A DNA stretch of 21,505 nucleotides from Piscirickettsiaceae bacterium (GTDB lineage Bacteria > Pseudomonadota > Gammaproteobacteria > Methylococcales > Cycloclasticaceae), in assembly GCA_002401365.1 (NCBI GenBank), contig NVSW01000052.1, forward strand, positions 1 through 21,505, given 5' to 3'. Within the stretch, counting starts at the first letter, position 1. Every line of letters begins with the position of its first letter. Positions 15,381 through 21,505 of the stretch are shown in pieces. Position numbers and translations under genes: made by a program. Under the pieces are notes generated by a model, which saw only the letters and a list, made by a program, of their open reading frames with translations, was not told the origin of the DNA and made no database searches.

Positions 15381-16202
15381 ATGAACGCCTTTTTGAAAAC
15401 TAAGGACTCTTTATCTGATATTCGGATTCTACAAATTTCAGACAGCCATCTTTTTGCCTCAACAAATGAACAATTGGTTGGCATTAATACCGATGAGAGT
15501 TTTTTAGCCATCGTAGAATTGGCCAAACAACACAGCTGGCCTCCTGATTTTATTTTCCTAACCGGCGATTTGAGCCAAGATTCGAGCAACGATGCTTACC
15601 AACGACTAATAAGTCACCTGAAACCGTTAGGCGTCTCCTGCTATGTTTTACCGGGAAATCACGATGACCCCGAGATGCTACGCAATATTTTTTCTAAGCC
15701 TGATTTTTTATACCAACCTTTTCTTCACACAGAGAACTGGTTATTTGCATTCTTGAATACTGCTATTCCCAACGAAGAAGGCGGCATCCTGTATGAGCAA
15801 GAAATTATTGAACTCGAACAACAAATAAACGCACACCCAGAAAAAAATATACTCGTGTGTTTGCACCATCAACTTCAGCCCGTTAACAGTCGATGGTTAG
15901 ACACCATGGCTGTACGCAACCCAGGCTTATTAATCGACTTACTCGCTAGATACCCCAATATTCAAGGCATCATTCATGGCCATGTGCATCAGGAATTTAC
16001 CAGTAACATCAACGGCACACCTATCTATAGCACGCCTTCTACTTGCTTTCAGTTCAAACCCAACAGTAATGACTTTGCCATCGATGACACTGCGCCAGGC
16101 TATCGCTGGCTCGAGCTCGGTAAACAAGGGAATATAAGAACGTCTATAGTCAGGCTTAAAAAAACGCCTGACAGTCTAGATAGATACTCTAACGGCTATT
16201 AG
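15381..16202 (+). CDS. cpdA: 3',5'-cyclic-AMP phosphodiesterase
   Basis: CpdA hydrolyses cAMP to AMP and sets the level of CRP-type signalling. It is a 273-residue class III metallophosphoesterase (E. coli 275). Metal motifs are D21 and H23 (LQISDSHLF), D63 (TGDLSQD), N93-H94-D95 (PGNHDDP), the LHHQ histidine and GHVHQE. The stretch STPSTCFQFKPNSNDF and the following APGYRWLEL are specific to the CpdA subgroup, which makes this more than a generic phosphoesterase call. It has no Shine-Dalgarno. Its stop codon overlaps that of the convergent rppH by bases 16199-16202. A weak CRP-like site lies upstream. Confidence 0.93.
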   Translation: MNAFLKTKDSLSDIRILQISDSHLFASTNEQLVGINTDESFLAIVELAKQHSWPPDFIFLTGDLSQDSSNDAYQRLISHLKPLGVSCYVLPGNHDDPEMLRNIFSKPDFLYQPFLHTENWLFAFLNTAIPNEEGGILYEQEIIELEQQINAHPEKNILVCLHHQLQPVNSRWLDTMAVRNPGLLIDLLARYPNIQGIIHGHVHQEFTSNINGTPIYSTPSTCFQFKPNSNDFAIDDTAPGYRWLELGKQGNIRTSIVRLKKTPDSLDRYSNGY

Positions 16203-16699
16203 CTTCTCGGCAAGTGCGGCGTAATACCTGGGAACAATAACGTCCACATTTCGGTTAATGCGCTTAAGTACACATTTCTTTTAAAGTGTACCACATCAAA
16301 AGCGGGTTCCCAATAATCTACCCAACGCCAACTATCAAACTCTGGCGTATTAGTACTATCAAAACGTATATCCTTTTCTTCGGCAACTAAACGTAGCATG
16401 TACCAGATTTGTTTTTGCCCCTTACAAACAGGAAAACTATTGCGTCGGATAAAACGCTCAGGCAAATCGTAGTATGCCCACTCACCCGTTCTGCCCATCA
16501 CCTCAACATGCTCTGGCTTTAATCCAATCTCTTCGTATAACTCACGGTACATTGCATCATCAGGCATTTCCCCATCATCAATGCCACCTTGGGGAAATTG
16601 CCAACCATCTTGATTGGCGCGCCGCGCCCAAAACAGCTTATTCCTTTGATTGCATAATATAATCCCTACATTATGCCTGTACCCGTCGTCATCAATCAT
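16199..16699 (-). CDS. rppH: RNA pyrophosphohydrolase
   Basis: RppH removes pyrophosphate from the 5' end of mRNA, which opens it to RNase E decay. The 166-residue Nudix protein starts MIDDDGYRHNVGIIL and has the full Nudix box at 38-60: G38, E44, R52-E53-L54, E56-E57 and G59. RRANQDGWQFPQGG before it and the downstream FRRNSFPVCKGQKQIWYML-like region are typical of the RppH/YgdP subgroup. It is slightly shorter than E. coli RppH (176). It has no obvious Shine-Dalgarno. It is divergent from the HAD phosphatase gene, as also seen in pseudomonads. Confidence 0.94.
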   Translation of the reverse strand: MIDDDGYRHNVGIILCNQRNKLFWARRANQDGWQFPQGGIDDGEMPDDAMYRELYEEIGLKPEHVEVMGRTGEWAYYDLPERFIRRNSFPVCKGQKQIWYMLRLVAEEKDIRFDSTNTPEFDSWRWVDYWEPAFDVVHFKRNVYLSALTEMWTLLFPGITPHLPRS

Positions 16700-16731
16700 G
16701 ATTAACCAGTGTCATAAAATTTAATAATTCC

Positions 16732-16760
16732 ATTATAGCCACGATAATTTGATGTCACAA
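16732..16760 (-). promoter_or_regulatory. rppH promoter
   Basis: On the minus strand TTGTGA (16755-16760) and a perfect TATAAT (16732-16737) are 17 bases apart. The predicted start is near 16725, giving a leader of about 26 bases. On the other strand TTGATG (16749-16754) with TATGTC (16771-16776) is a weaker candidate for the divergent HAD gene. Confidence 0.5.
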
Positions 16761-16805
16761 CTTCGCCACATATGTCAGACTGTCACTTTTTGAAAGAGCA
16801 CCCTT

Positions 16806-17459
16806 ATGAGCCTAGCCATTTTTGATTTAGACAACACCCTGATTAGTGACGATAGTGACCATTTATGGGGGCAATACTTGGTTGAAGAACAGCTTGTTGA
16901 TAGCATTGAGTATGGTGCAATGAACACCAAGTTTTATGAAGACTACTGCAAAGGTCAACTTGATATTGACGAATACCTTAACTTCGCTCTGAAATTTTTA
17001 GCCGACAACCCAATAGAGCAGTTGCATGCCTGGCGAGCTGACTTTATTCAACAAAAAATTCGCCCCCTCGTATTACCTGCCGCCATTGAATTGGTTGAGT
17101 CACATAGAAAGCGGGACGATACTCTAATCGTCATCACTGCGACCAATCATTTCGTAACCGAACCTATCGTTTCGTTATTTAATATTACCAATATGCTAGC
17201 AACAGACCCTGAACTAATAAACAACCAATACACGGGTCGATATATTGGTGACCCTTGTTATCAACAAGGCAAAGTATCACGTTTAAACGAATGGCTTAAA
17301 GAAAACGATTTAAATTTAGACGACAGTAGTTTTTATAGTGACTCACACAATGATATCCCACTACTAGAACTAGTCACCCACCCTTACGCAGTAGATCCCG
17401 ATAAAGAGCTTCGGCAATATGCTATTGAAAAAAACTGGCCCATCATTAGCCTTCGTTAA
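16806..17459 (+). CDS. HAD-IB family phosphatase (SerB-like)
   Basis: A 217-residue haloacid dehalogenase-type phosphatase of subfamily IB. It has the nucleophile motif FDLDNT with D7 and D9, motif II threonine T111 (VITATNHF), motif III lysine K156 (QQGKVSRL) and motif IV SDSHNDIPLLE with D179 and D183. The cap lies between motifs I and II. The substrate is not given by sequence. Phosphoserine is a generic guess; the pseudomonad gene in the same position beside rppH has, as I recall, been linked to histidinol phosphate. GAAAGAG about 9 bases before the ATG is a usable ribosome site. It heads a five-gene run with tag only 3 bases downstream. Confidence 0.85.
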   Translation: MSLAIFDLDNTLISDDSDHLWGQYLVEEQLVDSIEYGAMNTKFYEDYCKGQLDIDEYLNFALKFLADNPIEQLHAWRADFIQQKIRPLVLPAAIELVESHRKRDDTLIVITATNHFVTEPIVSLFNITNMLATDPELINNQYTGRYIGDPCYQQGKVSRLNEWLKENDLNLDDSSFYSDSHNDIPLLELVTHPYAVDPDKELRQYAIEKNWPIISLR

Positions 17460-17462
17460 ACT

Positions 17463-18029
17463 ATGAAACAATTATCACGCTGCACTTGGGCAAAAAAACC
17501 ACTGGATATTGAATACCACGATAAAGAATGGGGCGTCCCATTGCGTGATGAAAATAAACTTTTCGAGTTCCTAATACTAGAAGGTGTTCAAGCTGGCCTC
17601 AGTTGGTCTACAGTGCTGCAACGGCGTGAGGATTACCGTATTTTATATGACCAATTTAACCCATGTATCGTTGCCAACTACGGGCAAGATAAAGTTGCTA
17701 GTTTATTAAATGATGCGAAAATTATTCGCAATAAGCTAAAAGTACACGCCAGCGTTAAAAATGCACGCGCCTTCTTAGAGACTCAACAAGAGTTTGGCCT
17801 ATTTTCTACTTATTTATGGGGCTTTGTAGACGATACAGCCATCATTAATCATTGGCAAAGCCCGTCACAAGTACCAAATGAAACGGACGTATCCAAACGG
17901 CTCAGCAAAGACCTAAAGAAAAGGGGTTTCAGCTTCGTTGGACCAACAATTTGCTATGCTCTTATGCAAGCCACCGGCATGGTAAACGACCACTTAACGA
18001 CGTGCTTTAGGCATCAAGAGTTAAAATAG
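17463..18029 (+). CDS. tag: DNA-3-methyladenine glycosylase I
   Basis: Tag excises 3-methyladenine from alkylated DNA in base excision repair. The 188 residues match E. coli Tag throughout. The zinc site is C7 (SRCTWAK), H19 (EYHDKEWG), H177 and C181 (VNDHLTTC). The base-binding glutamate is E40 in ILEGVQAGLSW, and the LKKRGFSFVGPTICYALMQATG block is typical. It starts 3 bases after the HAD gene and ends 2 bases before cysG, so translation is likely coupled. No separate Shine-Dalgarno is visible. Context suggests housekeeping expression rather than an Ada-type damage response. Confidence 0.95.
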   Translation: MKQLSRCTWAKKPLDIEYHDKEWGVPLRDENKLFEFLILEGVQAGLSWSTVLQRREDYRILYDQFNPCIVANYGQDKVASLLNDAKIIRNKLKVHASVKNARAFLETQQEFGLFSTYLWGFVDDTAIINHWQSPSQVPNETDVSKRLSKDLKKRGFSFVGPTICYALMQATGMVNDHLTTCFRHQELK

Positions 18030-18031
18030 AG

Positions 18032-19411
18032 ATGGATTATTTACCACTGTTTCACAAAATAACGAATAAAAACTGTCTCATAGTCGGTGGCGGCACCGTC
18101 GCCACTCGCAAAGCTAGGTTATTGATGAAAGCTAATGGCAATATAACCGTCATTGCGCCAGAACTTAGTGAAGAGCTTTTGCAGTTAGCTACTGCACATA
18201 AAATCACCCATATCAAACGAGTTTTCAAACGTGGGGATATTCAACGCTACTCCTTAGTTATCTGCGCATGTAATGACAAATCAACCAACGCCAGTGTTTC
18301 AAAGGAGGCACAACAGCATAATATTCCTGTTAATGTTGTCGATCAACCCGAACTATGTAGCTTTATTTTTCCCGCCATTGTTGATCGCTCTCCCATGACT
18401 ATCGGTATCTCTAGCGGCGGCATTGCTCCAGTACTGACACGCCTAACGCGTGCAAAACTAGAGACGTTATTGCCGCAGAAACTAGGCAATTTAGCTAACC
18501 TTGGCACAAAATTTCGGCAAACGGTTAAAGATCATTTTTCAAACCCTGAACAACGACGTATTTTTTGGGAAGCCATCTTCAATGGCCCTATTGCTGACCT
18601 TAGTTACCAGAATAAAAATAAAGACGCTGAAACAGCGTTACTTAATAAATTAAACGCTAGCAAAGACACTCCAGCTACAGGCAAAGTATATTTAGTAGGA
18701 AGCGGGCCAGGCGACCCGGAGTTACTTACCTTAAAAGCGTTACGAATTCTACAACTGGCTGACACAATAGTATTTGACCGACTTGTATCTGTCGAAGTAC
18801 TTGACCTAGCTCGGCGAGATGCTGAACGTATTTACGTTGGCAAACAACGAAGCAAGCATACTGTCTCACAAGACGGTATCAACGACATACTCATTAAACT
18901 AGCTAAACAAGGCAAGCGCGTGGTTAGGCTCAAAGGTGGTGACCCATTCATGTTTGGCCGAGGCGGTGAGGAAATTGAGACCTTGGCCGCTGAAGCTATT
19001 CCCTTCGAGGTGGTGCCAGGCATTACTGCGGCATCTGGTTGTGCCAGTTATGCCGGAATCCCTTTAACTCACCGCGACCACGCTCAATCATGCATGTTTG
19101 TTACCGGACACTTAAAAGATAACACCGTAAACCTTGACTGGGATCAACTTGCCAAACCAAATCAAACTATTGTTATTTATATGGGATTAATCGGCTTACG
19201 TCAGATTTCAGAAAAACTAATGGAACGCGGATTAAGCAACAACACACCCGTTGCATTGATTCAAAAAGGCACCACAGCGGAACAGCAAGTTATCATCTCA
19301 GACCTGATGGGAATTGCAGACAAGGTAGACAGAATTAAGCCTAAACCACCCACGCTTATTATCATTGGCACTGTCGTTACACTACATAACAAACTTAATT
19401 GGATTAACTAG
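18032..19411 (+). CDS. cysG: siroheme synthase (CysG), trifunctional
   Basis: CysG turns uroporphyrinogen III into siroheme, the cofactor of sulfite and nitrite reductases. The N-terminal half (about 1-210) is the precorrin-2 dehydrogenase/ferrochelatase with an NAD-binding VGGGTVATRKARLL, the catalytic D104 (NVVDQ) and S128 (ISSGG), the serine phosphorylated in Salmonella. The C-terminal half (about 215-459) is the methyltransferase with GSGPGDPELLTLKAL, RLKGGDPFMFGRGGEE and PGITAASGCASYAGIPLTHRD. At 459 residues it is the full-length fusion. It sits inside a tight operon with tag and an alpha/beta hydrolase; no cysteine or nitrite reductase gene is next to it. Confidence 0.96.
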   Translation: MDYLPLFHKITNKNCLIVGGGTVATRKARLLMKANGNITVIAPELSEELLQLATAHKITHIKRVFKRGDIQRYSLVICACNDKSTNASVSKEAQQHNIPVNVVDQPELCSFIFPAIVDRSPMTIGISSGGIAPVLTRLTRAKLETLLPQKLGNLANLGTKFRQTVKDHFSNPEQRRIFWEAIFNGPIADLSYQNKNKDAETALLNKLNASKDTPATGKVYLVGSGPGDPELLTLKALRILQLADTIVFDRLVSVEVLDLARRDAERIYVGKQRSKHTVSQDGINDILIKLAKQGKRVVRLKGGDPFMFGRGGEEIETLAAEAIPFEVVPGITAASGCASYAGIPLTHRDHAQSCMFVTGHLKDNTVNLDWDQLAKPNQTIVIYMGLIGLRQISEKLMERGLSNNTPVALIQKGTTAEQQVIISDLMGIADKVDRIKPKPPTLIIIGTVVTLHNKLNWIN

Positions 19412-19415
19412 TCAT

Positions 19416-20327
19416 ATGCCCTTTACGCAACTCACAGATTTCAATACCCACTACCATCAACAAGGCAATGGAAGCATACCTGTTATTTTTATCCACGGAA
19501 ACTTTGGCAGCTGGCGCCATTGGACACCTTCCCTTGAAAACTTGCCAACAGACTTTATTGCTTATGCGCCTGATCTAAGGGGCTGTGGGGATAGCGAGGC
19601 ACCCAGTGACGGTTACGACATCCAAACATTGAGCGAGGATATACTAAATCTAGCAAACAACTTAAAATTAGATAAATTTCATTTGGTTGGCCACTCCTTA
19701 GGCGGGGCGGTCGCCCAAGAGCTAGCAGGAACATCACCTGAACGCATTCTAAGCTTAACATTGGTATCCCCTTCGCCGGCAGAAGGTTTGCTGTCTTTAA
19801 AGAATATTTCCACTGCTAATTCAGCTTTTTCCGCCACCAATATTTTTCAGTTCTTTGACAACATAGGTCTAAGAAGAAAAATACACAGCCTCTCCTTCAA
19901 AAAAACGATGCCTGGGTTACGAAAAAACAAAAACTATTTGGATATGATTATTACTGACGCCATAAAAATGGACATGAAGGCATTTGATGGCTTTTTAAAA
20001 ACACTCAAAACGTGGAATGGGGTAAAACACTTGAGTCACTTTAACTTCCCTGTCTTGATTATGCGCGGCGATTTAGATTCGGTCATTCCCCTGCAGCCGT
20101 TAAAGAATATGTGCCAACATATAAAGAATTGTCGCTTCCATACTTTTAAGAGAATCGGGCACTCTCCCCAACTCGAAAGCGCTCATGATTTTAATAGACT
20201 ACTATTTGCTTTTATACAGGGCAATGACATCATTGTTGAGCCAAGCACTACGTCACCTTCTAAGAAAAGCGGTCTGCTTAAATCACTAGTCATTAAATTG
20301 AAGAGTATTTTTAGAAAATTCAGCTAA
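19416..20327 (+). CDS. alpha/beta hydrolase with basic C-terminal tail
   Basis: A 303-residue alpha/beta-fold hydrolase. The oxyanion region is FIHGNFGSWRHW (H27-G28), the nucleophile S94 lies in VGHSLGGAVAQ, the acid is probably D221 (RGDLDSVIP) and the histidine H249 (RIGHSPQLE). The triad is complete, so the enzyme should be active; the substrate is unknown. Residues about 275-303 form a basic, serine-rich extension ending in LLKSLVIKLKSIFRKF, which could be an amphipathic membrane-binding helix. No signal peptide is seen. A longer frame could begin at 19365 inside cysG, but ATG 19416 lies 4 bases after the cysG stop and directly before the fold begins. Confidence 0.85.
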   Translation: MPFTQLTDFNTHYHQQGNGSIPVIFIHGNFGSWRHWTPSLENLPTDFIAYAPDLRGCGDSEAPSDGYDIQTLSEDILNLANNLKLDKFHLVGHSLGGAVAQELAGTSPERILSLTLVSPSPAEGLLSLKNISTANSAFSATNIFQFFDNIGLRRKIHSLSFKKTMPGLRKNKNYLDMIITDAIKMDMKAFDGFLKTLKTWNGVKHLSHFNFPVLIMRGDLDSVIPLQPLKNMCQHIKNCRFHTFKRIGHSPQLESAHDFNRLLFAFIQGNDIIVEPSTTSPSKKSGLLKSLVIKLKSIFRKFS

Positions 20328-20336
20328 CATTTTAAG

Positions 20337-21305
20337 ATGACGCACTTCATCAAAATATTTTTTCTTGTATATATCGCTTTTGGCGTAACGGCTTGCCAAT
20401 ACGAAAATGTCTCCGAAAAAACTTGGACTCATGATGAGAAAGGTCTATTTACGGCTGCATTTTCAAAAGATGGTAGCCTTGCCATTGTTGCCGCTATTGG
20501 CAGGCCAGCCAGATTAATAGAAACAGAATCAAATACTCCACTTCACGAATGGCAACACACTGATAGCAATGAAGGAATTATTGCGGCAGCTATTTCAGCT
20601 AATAATAAATTTGCAATTACTGCAGAGCAAAATTCACTAGCACTGTGGCAAATAAGCACCGGGAAAATTATTGGCTACTGGGACTTTCCAAGCATAACAG
20701 ACATTAAGCTATCAGCTGATGGTAAAAAGGCTTTGATAGGCATGGAGAACCATAAAGCCTATTACTTCGACCTCTATTACGGCAAAATAATTCATACTTT
20801 TGCACACGATGGAATCGTTAACACCGTTGCACTGTCAAACAATGGAAAATATGCAATAACAGGTGGCAATGCCCACCAAGCAAAACTATGGGATTTAAAA
20901 ACAGGCAAGAAAATACATCAATGGGATCATATCTTTAAAGTTTACAACGTTGCCTTATCTGACGACGGGCAATACGCAATGACAAATGATTCGCTTGGAA
21001 AAACTCGACTTTGGGATACTACAACTGGTCAGTTTATTAGCCAATTACCGATGCGCTACATGACTGTATCGGCAAGCCTTTTTTCACCTGACTCTAAGCA
21101 TTTGCTAACGGGACGGCCAAACCAGCGTATCGACCTATGGGACATTAAAACAGGTAGTCTACTGGGCACATGGATTCCAAAAAAGCGTTATTTCTGGCGC
21201 CCCGATACGGCAGCAATAATTGCATTAGCATTCTCCCAAGATGGGCGATATTTTTTTAGCGAGGCCTCTAGCGGTATCGCTCAGAAATGGAAGCTTTCTA
21301 AATAA
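20337..21305 (+). CDS. WD40-repeat lipoprotein
   Basis: A 322-residue exported protein. The signal peptide ends in the lipobox GVTAC with C20 as the lipid-bearing residue; the +2 residue is Gln, so outer-membrane sorting is expected. The rest is a series of WD40-like repeats, about seven, near residues 38-72, 81-115, 120-155, 160-196, 201-236, 243-280 and 293-322. Repeats keep patterns such as VALSNNGKYAITGG and AKLWDLKTGK. Seven blades would close one beta-propeller, so this is probably a periplasm-facing protein-binding scaffold. Its partner is unknown. It is the last gene of the five-gene run, 9 bases after the hydrolase, and no intrinsic terminator follows it. Confidence 0.85.
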   Translation: MTHFIKIFFLVYIAFGVTACQYENVSEKTWTHDEKGLFTAAFSKDGSLAIVAAIGRPARLIETESNTPLHEWQHTDSNEGIIAAAISANNKFAITAEQNSLALWQISTGKIIGYWDFPSITDIKLSADGKKALIGMENHKAYYFDLYYGKIIHTFAHDGIVNTVALSNNGKYAITGGNAHQAKLWDLKTGKKIHQWDHIFKVYNVALSDDGQYAMTNDSLGKTRLWDTTTGQFISQLPMRYMTVSASLFSPDSKHLLTGRPNQRIDLWDIKTGSLLGTWIPKKRYFWRPDTAAIIALAFSQDGRYFFSEASSGIAQKWKLSK

Positions 21306-21371
21306 TACTTTTTTTCTGTCAACCTTTTTTCATTTAGTTCGTTGTTAAGAGTGCAATGAGCAGAAACTTAA

Positions 21372-21376
21372 AAGGA
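21372..21376 (+). promoter_or_regulatory. ribosome binding site of an IS-interrupted gene
   Basis: AAGGA lies 6 bases before ATG 21383, among the best ribosome binding sites in the window. It is the main evidence that a real gene began here before the insertion. Confidence 0.5.
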
Positions 21377-21382
21377 AAACAG

Positions 21383-21433
21383 ATGAAAACTAATATTATA
21401 TTGAGACCTTTGCACGAGAGTCAGTTTTCGTGA
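21383..21433 (+). pseudogene. start of an unknown gene broken by an insertion sequence
   Basis: A well-placed ribosome binding site is followed by ATG and about seven codons (MKTNIIL) before the sequence turns into an IS end at 21402 or 21403. The frame then runs on into the element and stops at TGA 21431-21433 after 16 residues. MKTNIIL resembles the start of a signal peptide or membrane segment, but the gene cannot be identified. The remainder, if kept, would lie beyond the element outside this window. Confidence 0.45.
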
Positions 21434-21505
21434 GAGCACCAACAGTAGGCGCTTTAGGCGAGGCAAAAAGAGGCGAAAAAGCGCAGTTTACAAGTGTAAA
21501 TGAGC
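21403..21505. mobile_element. end of an IS5-like insertion sequence (partial)
   Basis: GAGACCTTTGCACGA resembles the terminal inverted repeat of IS5-family elements of the IS1031-like group. The next 90 bases are non-coding, with near-tandem GAGGC(G)AAAAA units and a 7-bp inverted repeat GCGCTTT/AAAGCGC (21449-21455 and 21478-21484). No transposase is visible before the window ends, so the family call rests on the terminus alone and the element's orientation is unknown. Confidence 0.55.

Noticed and set aside
19365..19415. Longer N-terminus for the alpha/beta hydrolase starting within cysG
   Set aside because: The added 17 residues are cysG sequence read in another frame and precede the start of the conserved fold; ATG 19416 fits the operon spacing.

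Overview
The window looks like a chromosomal stretch of an AT-leaning gammaproteobacterium, probably an aquatic or marine one. The evidence is gene content and order: fmdB-aspS, pyrC next to rnt, rnt facing grxD, rppH divergent from a HAD phosphatase, cpdA, mlaA, and an ArgA/ArgE arginine route. Family membership is secure for nearly every gene. The genus cannot be fixed from this sequence alone. Packing is tight: no gap exceeds about 200 bases, and three convergent gene pairs overlap at their stop codons.

Layout. Bases 3-125 hold the tail of an unidentified + strand gene. It runs into a minus-strand operon fmdB-aspS-nadA (zinc ribbon protein, aspartyl-tRNA synthetase, quinolinate synthase). 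Then come pyrC (+) and mlaA (-), separated by an 18-bp perfect bidirectional terminator; rnt (+); grxD and an orphan hyuB (-). From 7956 to 15272 there is an arginine-rich + strand block: argD, argF, an SH3-domain membrane protein, ilvD, argE and argA. It is followed by cpdA (+) and rppH (-). A five-gene + strand run, HAD phosphatase-tag-cysG-alpha/beta hydrolase-WD40 lipoprotein (16806-21305), has gaps of only 2 to 9 bases. The window ends with a gene start that is broken after about seven codons by the end of an IS5-like insertion sequence.

How the genes relate. argA, argD, argE and argF supply four of the arginine steps (acetylation of glutamate, transamination, deacetylation, carbamoylation). 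ilvD (branched-chain amino acids) and pyrC (pyrimidines) add other biosynthesis; pyrimidine synthesis shares carbamoyl phosphate with ArgF. rnt and rppH act in RNA maturation and turnover, cpdA in cAMP signalling, mlaA in outer-membrane lipid asymmetry, and cysG in siroheme synthesis.

Most interesting point. The argA product carries an extra N-terminal domain of about 70 residues that reads as a helix-turn-helix DNA-binding domain of the small Cro-like class, fused in frame to a complete N-acetylglutamate synthase. The short gap in front of this gene holds two TTGCG dyads that overlap a good promoter. The first enzyme of arginine synthesis may therefore also be its own sensor and regulator. 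A second regulatory candidate is a terminator-like hairpin placed between a consensus promoter and the argD start codon.
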